Source of the DNA: Actinobacteria bacterium BACL4 MAG-120820-bin23
GTDB taxonomy: Bacteria; Actinomycetota; Actinomycetes; Nanopelagicales; Nanopelagicaceae
Direction: 5' to 3'
Length of the DNA stretch: 5,269 bases
NCBI GenBank assembly: GCA_001437855.1
Contig: LIBD01000061.1
Span: forward strand, 1 to 5,269
Of this stretch, positions 1-5,269 are shown in pieces. The position numbers and the translations under genes are program-made. Position 1 is the first letter of the stretch, and each line of letters starts with the position of its first letter. The notes under the pieces were generated by a model that had not been told where the DNA came from, made no database searches, and saw only the letters and a list, made by a program, of their open reading frames with translations.

Positions 1-136
1 CATTTATAAAGGTCGAAGAAACTCGATTATGAACAATTACACCAATTACTATAACAATAATAAACGCAAATAAAATGTTAGTCGACAATACTTTTAGGCT
101 AAGAGATTGTTTTATCTTAACCCAACTTTTTAGCAT
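1..136 (-). CDS. mtrB: Sensor histidine kinase MtrB, N-terminal fragment (cut by window edge)
   Basis: This is the start of a gene that runs off the left end of the window; 45 codons are visible and open throughout. The start is ATG at 136-134, one base after the mtrA stop codon, with an AGGA ribosome binding site at 150-147 inside the end of mtrA. The peptide has a short basic cytoplasmic segment (MLKSWVKIKQSLSLKV, residues 1-16), then a hydrophobic stretch at about residues 20-36 (NILFAFIIVIVIGVIVH) that fits a first transmembrane helix, then the beginning of an external region. In the MtrB family this helix is followed by an extracytoplasmic sensor, a second helix, HAMP, HisKA and ATPase domains, none of which can be seen here. 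Identification rests on position directly after an unmistakable mtrA and on the typical N-terminal layout. MtrB phosphorylates MtrA and in other Actinobacteria is linked to cell division, envelope and osmotic responses. Confidence 0.92.
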   Translation of the reverse strand, partial: MLKSWVKIKQSLSLKVLSTNILFAFIIVIVIGVIVHNRVSSTFIN

Positions 137-137
137 T

Positions 138-812
138 TTAGTTTTTTCCTACTCCAGCTTTATATCCAACACCTCTCACTGTTAAAACATATTTTGGATT
201 ATCAGCATCAATTTCAATTTTGGATCTAAGTCTTTGAACATGAACATTTACAAGTCTGGTATCAGCTGCGTGTTGATATCCCCAGACTTCATTTAATAAT
301 GCCTCTCTAGTAAATACTCTTCCAGGTTCTTTTGCTAGTGCAACTAATAAATCAAACTCTAATCGAGTAAGAGGTATCTCTTTTTGATTGCTAATAACTT
401 TATGTTCCATTTGATCAATAGTTAAGTCTCCAATTACTAGTGACCCAATTCGAGCACTTCTACGAAGTCTTGTTTTTATCCTTGCTACCAATTCTTGTGG
501 TTTAAAGGGTTTAATCATGTAATCATCTGCTCCGGCTTCAAGCCCTAAAACAACATCCTGGGTATCACCTTTTGCAGTTAACATAACAATTGGCACCATT
601 GAAGTCTCTCTAATTATTTTACAAACCTCAACACCATCAATGCCCGGGAGCATCACATCCAACAAAACTAAATCAGGTGTATGTTGATTAAAAATATCCA
701 TTACTTGGTCACCACGATTTACTAAATCAACCTCCATGCCAGCACCGGTTAGTACGATGCTTAGCATTTCAGCTAAGTCTTGGTCGTCATCTACGACCAT
801 GACTAGTGGCAT
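138..812 (-). CDS. mtrA: DNA-binding response regulator MtrA (OmpR/PhoB family)
   Basis: This 224-residue two-domain response regulator is phosphorylated by MtrB and controls transcription of cell-wall, division and replication-linked genes in Actinobacteria. The receiver domain (about residues 1-118) has the acidic pocket D8-D9-D10, the phospho-acceptor D52 in LVLLDVMLPG, switch residue T79, and K101 in the MtrA-like motif DDYMIKPFKPQELVAR. The winged-helix domain (about 124-221) carries a recognition helix in ADTRLVNVHVQRLRSK (183-198) and ends VLTVRGVGYKAG, very close to mycobacterial MtrA as I know it. Length is typical. The ATG at 812-810 directly abuts the ahcY stop codon (TAAATG) and only a weak GGGAA lies upstream, so translation probably depends on ribosomes finishing ahcY. 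mtrB follows after one base. In known genomes tmk often sits just before mtrA; here ahcY does. No residue needed for phosphorylation is missing. Confidence 0.97.
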   Translation of the reverse strand: MPLVMVVDDDQDLAEMLSIVLTGAGMEVDLVNRGDQVMDIFNQHTPDLVLLDVMLPGIDGVEVCKIIRETSMVPIVMLTAKGDTQDVVLGLEAGADDYMIKPFKPQELVARIKTRLRRSARIGSLVIGDLTIDQMEHKVISNQKEIPLTRLEFDLLVALAKEPGRVFTREALLNEVWGYQHAADTRLVNVHVQRLRSKIEIDADNPKYVLTVRGVGYKAGVGKN

Positions 813-2090
813 TTATGAACCGTGTTCCCAGGAATTTAGGTAAAGCTCTTGTGCGGGGGTTAAAACATCTAACTTAGCGCCCATACTTTCAAGCTTTAAT
901 CTTGCAACATCCTTATCGATTATTGATGGCACATCATGTAAGCCAGCAGGTAGATCTTTGCCTGACTTTAATAACCATTCAGCTGTTAATGCCTGATCTG
1001 AAAAAGACATATCCATTACTGATGCAGGATGGCCTTCAGCAGCTCCAAGATTTGCCAACCTACCCTCGGCAATAAGTAATATACGCCGGCTATCGGCCAT
1101 TACATATTCATCAGTTTGGTGGCGCATCTTTGAATTTTTCACTTTAGCATTTTTCTCTAGCCACGCAACATCAATTTCAATATCAAAGTGGCCTGAATTT
1201 GCCAGAATCGCACCATCTTTCATTTGCTTAAAATGTTCATCTCGTAATACATCGCGGTTTCCAGTTACTGTAATGAAAATATCACCAATTGCTGCTGCTT
1301 GTGTCATTGGCATAACTCTAAAACCTTGCATAAGAGCGTCTAATGCCTTAGTTGGATCAATCTCAGTAACCACTACCTCGGCGCCTAATCCCTTCGCGCG
1401 CTCTGCAACACCCTTACCGCAATATCCAAAACCTGCAACTACAACTACTTTTCCAGCAACTAAGGTATTAGTGGCGCGAAAAATTGCATCAAACGTTGAT
1501 TGTCCAGTGCCGTATCGATTATCAAACATGTGCTTTGTGTCAGTATCGTTTACTGCAATCATTGGAAACTTTAAAGCTCCATCTTTTGCCATTTGGCTTA
1601 ATCTGATAACACCTGTAGTTGTCTCTTCACAGCCAGCTAGTACTCCATCAATTAATTCTGTTCTAGATGTATGTATTACATTTACTAAATCGCAGCCATC
1701 ATCAAATACTAATTGTGGTTTGATATCTAATGCCGAATTAATATGTTGATAAAAACCATCGCGATCAACAGCATTTTTTGCAAACACTGAAATTCCATAT
1801 TCATAAACTAAGGCGGCCGCAGTTTCATCTTGAGTAGAGAGTGGATTAGATGCACAAAGAGCAATCTCTGCTCCACCAGACTTCAAAGCTAACATCAAAT
1901 TAGCAGTCTCAGTAGTTACGTGCATACAGGCTGCAATTCTGATCCCATTAAATGGCTTCTCTTTTGAAAACCTATCCTTTATTTGTGACAACACTGGCAT
2001 GTTACGGGCTGCCCACTCAATTCGTTTTTTTCCTTCAGCCGCAAGTGCTGGATTGGCGACATCACTCTTAATTCCAGTTGTTGTGTTCAT
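813..2090 (-). CDS. ahcY: S-adenosylhomocysteine hydrolase, short archaeal/Thermotoga-like form
   Basis: This 425-residue cytosolic NAD-dependent enzyme splits S-adenosylhomocysteine reversibly into homocysteine and adenosine, removing the product that inhibits methyltransferases and feeding methionine regeneration. Catalytic and substrate residues are present: H57 (ACMHVTTETA), NPLSTQDE at 82-89, D131, E156 in EETTTGV, K186, D190 and N191 in KHMFDNRYG, H301 in NSGHFDIEID, and H354 in GHPASVMDMSFSDQ. The Rossmann NAD site is GFGYCGKG at 220-227. The start ATG at 2090 has a strong ribosome binding site, AGGAGA, just upstream. The protein lacks the internal insertion of the roughly 495-residue mycobacterial SahH. 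It ends at LTPAQELYLNSWEHGS, without the C-terminal KPDHYRY tail that reaches into the partner NAD site in the classical form. Together with the SNPLSTQD wording this resembles archaeal and Thermotoga enzymes; some of those are reported to prefer S-inosylhomocysteine, so exact substrate preference is open. The stop codon touches mtrA. Confidence 0.96.
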   Translation of the reverse strand: MNTTTGIKSDVANPALAAEGKKRIEWAARNMPVLSQIKDRFSKEKPFNGIRIAACMHVTTETANLMLALKSGGAEIALCASNPLSTQDETAAALVYEYGISVFAKNAVDRDGFYQHINSALDIKPQLVFDDGCDLVNVIHTSRTELIDGVLAGCEETTTGVIRLSQMAKDGALKFPMIAVNDTDTKHMFDNRYGTGQSTFDAIFRATNTLVAGKVVVVAGFGYCGKGVAERAKGLGAEVVVTEIDPTKALDALMQGFRVMPMTQAAAIGDIFITVTGNRDVLRDEHFKQMKDGAILANSGHFDIEIDVAWLEKNAKVKNSKMRHQTDEYVMADSRRILLIAEGRLANLGAAEGHPASVMDMSFSDQALTAEWLLKSGKDLPAGLHDVPSIIDKDVARLKLESMGAKLDVLTPAQELYLNSWEHGS

Positions 2091-2093
2091 TCT

Positions 2094-2099
2094 TCTCCT
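2094..2099 (-). promoter_or_regulatory. Ribosome binding site of ahcY
   Basis: On the minus strand the bases before the ahcY ATG read TAGGAGAAGA. AGGAGA is a near-perfect anti-16S match, with four bases between GGAG and the start codon. It is the strongest such site in the window: manB and mtrA have only weak matches and the DUF3499 gene has none. It fixes the ahcY start and suggests high translation of this gene and, by coupling, of mtrA and mtrB. Confidence 0.8.
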
Positions 2100-2106
2100 A
2101 TAAATA

Positions 2107-2159
2107 ATGTGGCTTAAATAATTAATTGCAAGGGGCTAAAGATACCCTGCTTGCCACAC
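2107..2159 (-). promoter_or_regulatory. Structured manB-ahcY gap: hairpin, possible weak terminator or leader
   Basis: The 74-nt gap between manB and ahcY can fold. An inner hairpin at 2154-2128 pairs GCAAG with CTTGC, then after a CA bulge pairs GGGTA with TA(G)CCC around a TCTT loop: ten base pairs with two small bulges. An alternative or outer stem pairs GTGTGGC (2159-2153) with GCCACAT (2113-2107), sharing two bases with the inner stem, so the two could compete. The bases after the inner hairpin are AT-rich (AATTAATTATTTAA) but not a run of T, so it is not a textbook intrinsic terminator. It begins a few bases after the manB stop and could trim manB transcripts or modulate read-through into ahcY. 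It does not match the SAH or SAM riboswitch layouts that I know. The pairing is visible in the sequence; any function is inference. Confidence 0.4.
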
Positions 2160-2164
2160 ATTTA

Positions 2165-3517
2165 TCACCTTTTGATTTGGGTTAGTACTTCATCCCTTAT
2201 CTTGGCCATGAGTTTTGGTGTATCGGCCTCAACATTTAACCTAAGTAGCGGCTCTGTATTTGAAGCCCTTAGGTTAAACCACCACTGATCTGTCGAGATA
2301 GTTAAACCATCCAATTCGTCAATCTGATGCTTACCTTCATACTTCTTTTTTATCGCCATAATAGATTTTTGTGAGTTTTTTACTTTGCTATTTATCTCAC
2401 CGCTAGAAAAGTAACGATTATAAGGTTGGAGTAACTCAGACAAAGTTTTGTCTGTATTCATTAGTTCAGCAAGAGCATATAAGGCTGCAAGCATTCCAGA
2501 ATCTGCCTTCCAGAAATTTTTAAAATAAAAATGCCCTGAATGCTCACCTGCAAAAATAGCACCAGTTTCTGCCATTAAGTTCTTGATATAGGAGTGCCCA
2601 ACGCGGCTGCGTACTGCAACACCTTTATTCTCAGCAATTACTTCAGGAACTGTTTTTGATGAAATTAGATTATAAATAATTGTCGACTTAGGGTTCTTTT
2701 TCAATTCACTTACAGCAATCAAAGCAGTAAGGGCAGATGGATTAACTAACTCACCTCTTTCATCTATTAAAAAACATCGGTCGGCATCACCATCAAAAGC
2801 AAGACCAATATCAGCTTTCTCTTTTTTAACTTTTTTCTGAAGATCTTTTAAATTTTCTGGCTCGATCGGATTAGCTTCATGATTTGGAAAATTGCCATCT
2901 AATTCAAAATACATGGGATATAACTCAACATTAAGTTTGCTCATGACTGCTGGAGCAGTAAATCCAGCCATACCATTGCCAGCATCAATAACTACTTTAA
3001 GTTTTTGTTTAGAGAAGGTTTTCTTTGGGAATTGTTTTATTAAATAATCAACATATTCACTTAATAAATCTTTTGAAGTAACTTTTCCAACGGGCCTGGT
3101 GGAAATTGGAATACCTTTTTCAATAAACTCTTTAATCAAAAGTAAGCCAGACTCTTGCCCGATTGGCCTTGCTCCACTCTTACATAACTTCATTCCATTA
3201 TATTTTGCAGGGTTATGACTGGCAGTAAACATAATTGCAGGCAAGTTAAGTTTGCCACTAGCAAAATACAACATATCAGTAGATGCCAACCCAATTCTGA
3301 TTGCATCCATGCCTTGGCTGGTAACGCCATCGCAAAATGCCTTGGCTAATGATGCCGAAGAGGAGCGCATATCCTCACCTATGACAATTGTGGCTGGCTC
3401 TCTTTCATACTCTAAAAATTTTGCAAATGCGACTCCAACAGAAAAGGAGAATTCTGGAGTTATTTCATTTTTAACTAAGCCTCTAATGTCGTAGGCTTTT
3501 ATAATTTTATCTAGCAT
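2165..3517 (-). CDS. manB: Phosphomannomutase/phosphoglucomutase (ManB family)
   Basis: This 450-residue cytosolic enzyme of the alpha-D-phosphohexomutase family interconverts mannose-6-phosphate and mannose-1-phosphate, and often the glucose equivalents, supplying GDP-mannose or other sugar nucleotides for glycans and glycolipids. All four signatures are present: N-terminal KAYDIRG at 7-13; the phosphoserine loop FTASHNP with S100; the magnesium loop DGDADR with D242, D244 and D246; the sugar-binding loop GEHSGH at 324-329; and the C-terminal phosphate-binding loop RASNTEP at 417-423. Length is normal for the family. The ATG at 3517 starts exactly where family members start, but the upstream bases (AAGGTTCACAGATTAA) offer only a distant, weak ribosome binding site. 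It lies 32 nt after the DUF3499 gene, a pairing common in Actinobacteria. The manA and TobH-like genes that often follow are absent. The sequence alone does not settle mannose versus glucose preference. Confidence 0.95.
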   Translation of the reverse strand: MLDKIIKAYDIRGLVKNEITPEFSFSVGVAFAKFLEYEREPATIVIGEDMRSSSASLAKAFCDGVTSQGMDAIRIGLASTDMLYFASGKLNLPAIMFTASHNPAKYNGMKLCKSGARPIGQESGLLLIKEFIEKGIPISTRPVGKVTSKDLLSEYVDYLIKQFPKKTFSKQKLKVVIDAGNGMAGFTAPAVMSKLNVELYPMYFELDGNFPNHEANPIEPENLKDLQKKVKKEKADIGLAFDGDADRCFLIDERGELVNPSALTALIAVSELKKNPKSTIIYNLISSKTVPEVIAENKGVAVRSRVGHSYIKNLMAETGAIFAGEHSGHFYFKNFWKADSGMLAALYALAELMNTDKTLSELLQPYNRYFSSGEINSKVKNSQKSIMAIKKKYEGKHQIDELDGLTISTDQWWFNLRASNTEPLLRLNVEADTPKLMAKIRDEVLTQIKR

Positions 3518-3549
3518 TTAATCTGTGAACCTTAAATAAATATTAAAAT

Positions 3550-3900
3550 TTAAGTTGAAGGTAATACGCGTAAATGTCCACGTCTACCTAACTCAGGCTG
3601 CATCGTTTTTCCACTTACATCATAGTTTGCAACCTCTCTAACAGCATTTGCAATTGCCATTAAATCTTCTTCGGTTGGACCTGTGTTGTTATTTATAACT
3701 TCCTCTTTAATTACATTCCAACCAACTGGAACCGTTAATCGTTCACTATGAATTGGACATAAATCATAACTATGTGGTTCGGCATAGGTAGCTAGCGGGC
3801 CAAGTACTGCAGTTGAGTCAGAATAGATATAAGTTAGTGTCTTTATTGCAGCACCAGTGCAACTTGCTCTAGAACACCTTCTGACTGAAGACCTTTTCAT
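3550..3900 (-). CDS. DUF3499 family protein, small Cys/His-containing protein of unknown function
   Basis: This 116-residue protein is recognised by its conserved core: RRCSRASC near the N-terminus, then LTYIYSDSTAVLGPLATYAEPHSYDLC and HSERLTVPVGW (the span from about residue 22 to 61), as in the actinobacterial DUF3499 family. C9, C14, C48 and H51 are spaced (C-x4-C ... C-x2-H) as in a small zinc-binding fold; zinc binding is inference. Residues about 75-92 look helical, and the tail is basic (GRRGHLRVLPST). There is no signal peptide or membrane segment, so it should be cytosolic. No biochemical role is known to me. The start ATG at 3900 is the earliest possible, because an in-frame stop (TAA, 3912-3910) lies just upstream. 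No ribosome binding site is present, but a -10-like box is suitably placed for a leaderless mRNA. The family habitually sits beside manB and near WhiB and DUF5719 genes. Confidence 0.9.
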   Translation of the reverse strand: MKRSSVRRCSRASCTGAAIKTLTYIYSDSTAVLGPLATYAEPHSYDLCPIHSERLTVPVGWNVIKEEVINNNTGPTEEDLMAIANAVREVANYDVSGKTMQPELGRRGHLRVLPST

Positions 3901-3908
3901 ATGAACAG

Positions 3909-3914
3909 GTTATA
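3909..3914 (-). promoter_or_regulatory. Candidate -10 box for a leaderless DUF3499 transcript
   Basis: On the minus strand, TATAAC (five of six bases of the TATAAT consensus) ends eight bases before the ATG of the DUF3499 gene. This puts the expected transcription start at or within a base or two of the start codon. No ribosome binding site lies in the 39-nt gap, which is the usual picture for leaderless genes in Actinobacteria. No clear -35 element is visible. AT-rich DNA yields such boxes by chance, so confidence is moderate. Confidence 0.4.
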
Positions 3915-3939
3915 TGGGGTTGATTGGAAAAGCTGGGAT

Positions 3940-5268
3940 TTAACGGCGTGTGATTACCGAGACATCCGAAATTGGCTCATAGGCGATTTCCAGATTAGCA
4001 CCATTATTCATTGGAATCGTGCTTATACCTATATTCCCAGTAAGTGGTAACAATATAACGCCACCGCTTATCCCCTCATTATTTGCAAAAATTTGTAACC
4101 TATTTAAACCTACTGGTGATTGCCATGAAATAAAATCTTTACCTGTAATTTTCTTCTCAACCTTTCTGCCATTAATTCCATTAGCCTTTATGAGGACATC
4201 AATTTTGTCCCCTGTAAAAGTTAAGATTGGACGTGATCCAGTTAAATTGGCACTCCAACTTTTAATTGGATCTGAGGCGGCTGTCCAGGTAATTTCATTA
4301 CTGCGACCAAATGTAAAGTTTGAAAGAATACTTGCTAAAACGGGTTGGTCAGAATCTATGAAAAGTGAAAATGGCTGGTTCGATGGGGTGTTACTAAGTG
4401 GAATACTCAATACTTTTTGACTTGATGCTTTTACCTCAGATAATCCTTCTGGAACAAAATTTCCATCATCTGAATTAATCGTAACCTCTATATTTGCATC
4501 TATCTTACCTGGTACAAATAATCGTAAGCTATGACTAATTGAATTGTTATTGCTATTTAAACTTCTAACTAAGCCCGGAATCGAAACTAATCTAACTTGT
4601 TTACTTGGAGCAGCGATAGCTGATACAAAATCTGCACCTAAAGATTTAAGTCCCCTTTTTCGCTCATCAAACAAAAATGAGCTGACTCGACCAGATTTAG
4701 TATTAACCGCAATAGCGATCTCTTCCTCTCCAGGAGCTAATGTATCTACCGAAATCTTTTTAGTTGAGTTTTGAGAAATTAAAAAATTTCGCTCTTCAAT
4801 TGGCCCATTTGGTGTGAACACTTCAACCGTTACATTTGAATCAGAAAAGCCACTATTTACAATAAAAAGTAATGACTTACTAGTTACAGCTCCAGAACCA
4901 CCAATAAACCACTGTTGACCATTACTCACCGAGCAAGGCACAACTGCTTTCCATTTATTATTCGCAAAGGTAAGTGCTGTATCAGAGTTTCCTTCCATCA
5001 AGATAGATGATTTTGTCAACGGAATTTGACTTGAACGTCCAGGGTTTAACTTCTTGCTAGTGCCATCAATTAATCTTCGACCTATTTTTGCTGAAGCAAC
5101 ACCTGCAATCGAAGAAATGTCATTGCCGATTGCCGGACATACTGTTGCAGGATAAGCAGAAGTAACCTTAATTTGATCAGCTCGTTCTGGGGCAAGTAAG
5201 GAGATAAGTAATGCAGTTAAAAGGAATATTACTAACGCAATAAATTTAATTGAGAATCTATTTTTCAT
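3940..5268 (-). CDS. DUF5719-type exported or membrane-anchored protein of unknown function
   Basis: This 442-residue protein starts with a basic segment (MKNRFSIK) and a hydrophobic helix at about residues 9-26 (FIALVIFLLTALLISLLA), a signal peptide or uncleaved membrane anchor. The rest is extracytoplasmic, rich in Ser, Asn, Val and Ile, and built of beta-strand-like segments such as SLLFIVNSGFSDSNVTVEVF. Only two cysteines are present, C44 (VCPAIG) and C112 (VVPCSVS), a likely disulfide pair outside the membrane. DUF5719 character is seen in CPA near the N-terminus, QWFIGGSGAVTS (119-130), the pattern FLFDERKRGLKSLGADFV, and its position immediately before a DUF3499 gene. No catalytic motif is visible; a structural or glycan-associated envelope role is only a guess. 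The ATG lies one base from the window edge, so upstream signals and any longer start cannot be excluded, but the signal sequence fits this start. It ends 39 nt before the DUF3499 gene. Confidence 0.82.
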   Translation of the reverse strand: MKNRFSIKFIALVIFLLTALLISLLAPERADQIKVTSAYPATVCPAIGNDISSIAGVASAKIGRRLIDGTSKKLNPGRSSQIPLTKSSILMEGNSDTALTFANNKWKAVVPCSVSNGQQWFIGGSGAVTSKSLLFIVNSGFSDSNVTVEVFTPNGPIEERNFLISQNSTKKISVDTLAPGEEEIAIAVNTKSGRVSSFLFDERKRGLKSLGADFVSAIAAPSKQVRLVSIPGLVRSLNSNNNSISHSLRLFVPGKIDANIEVTINSDDGNFVPEGLSEVKASSQKVLSIPLSNTPSNQPFSLFIDSDQPVLASILSNFTFGRSNEITWTAASDPIKSWSANLTGSRPILTFTGDKIDVLIKANGINGRKVEKKITGKDFISWQSPVGLNRLQIFANNEGISGGVILLPLTGNIGISTIPMNNGANLEIAYEPISDVSVITRR

Positions 5269-5269
5269 A

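Noticed and set aside
130..150. The heptamer A AAA AAC in frame at the end of mtrA (147-141), a classical -1 frameshift sequence; a +1 shift there would join mtrA to mtrB.
   Set aside because: A -1 shift would add only three residues before a stop at 132-130, no stimulatory structure is seen, and the A6 run is short for polymerase slippage. Ordinary coupled initiation at the mtrB ATG explains the junction.
1273..1749. A 158-codon open frame on the plus strand inside ahcY.
   Set aside because: It is antisense to a highly conserved gene, shows no recognisable motif or ribosome binding site, and its composition is that of a reversed coding frame.
2103..2131. A TTGCAA box (2131-2126) with a -10-like CATTAT (2109-2104) as an ahcY promoter.
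   Set aside because: The -10 matches only four of six bases, the -35 lies inside the hairpin arm, and AT-rich DNA gives such pairs easily.
2091..2164. A SAH or SAM riboswitch before ahcY.
   Set aside because: The gap is short and its stems do not show the conserved core sequences of the classes I know; only generic pairing is visible.
4019..4420. Plus-strand open frames of 133 and 76 codons (4019-4420 and 4544-4774) within the DUF5719 gene, and one of 80 codons (3252-3494) within manB.
   Set aside because: All are antisense to well supported genes and have no family-like features; they are chance open frames.
1367..5165. Scattered GTAAC words as possible MtrA binding sites.
   Set aside because: They lie singly inside coding regions, not as spaced direct repeats, and none is in the gaps upstream of ahcY, manB or the DUF3499 gene.

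Overview
All genes in this window lie on the minus strand. The content looks like the conserved actinobacterial block that joins envelope-sugar genes, S-adenosylhomocysteine recycling and the MtrAB two-component system. Read in the direction of transcription (right to left), it holds a DUF5719-type exported protein, a DUF3499 protein, a phosphomannomutase/phosphoglucomutase (manB), S-adenosylhomocysteine hydrolase (ahcY), the response regulator mtrA, and the first 45 codons of the sensor kinase mtrB. In better known Actinobacteria the same genes occur in the same order, but with others between them (manA and a TobH-like gene between manB and ahcY, tmk near mtrA). Those are absent here.

The DNA is clearly AT-rich, with codons mostly ending in A or T and gaps between genes of 0 to 74 nt. 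An actinobacterial core gene order in compact, AT-rich DNA suggests a genome-streamlined planktonic actinobacterium, most like the freshwater acI lineage (Nanopelagicales: Planktophila/Nanopelagicus). This assignment is an inference from style and gene order, not from a marker gene.

Layout: positions 3940-5268 hold the DUF5719 gene, whose start codon lies one base from the window edge, so its promoter is not visible. A 39-nt gap holds a plausible leaderless promoter for the DUF3499 gene (3550-3900). manB (2165-3517) follows after 32 nt. A 74-nt gap with a GC-rich hairpin and a strong ribosome binding site precedes ahcY (813-2090). The ahcY stop codon touches the mtrA start codon (TAAATG), and mtrA (138-812) is separated from mtrB by one base, so the last three genes are almost certainly one translationally coupled operon.

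Functionally, manB should supply mannose-1-phosphate or glucose-1-phosphate for glycans. DUF5719 acts outside the membrane in an unknown role, and DUF3499 is a small cysteine/histidine-containing protein of unknown role. AhcY clears S-adenosylhomocysteine made by methyltransferases, and MtrAB senses the envelope or division state. There is no mobile element, CRISPR array, tRNA, rRNA or gene-free stretch over 100 nt. I see no clearly novel defence or mobile system. The points most worth a second look are the archaeal/Thermotoga-style short AhcY, the structured gap before it, the leaderless DUF3499 start, and the uncharacterised DUF5719-DUF3499 pair.
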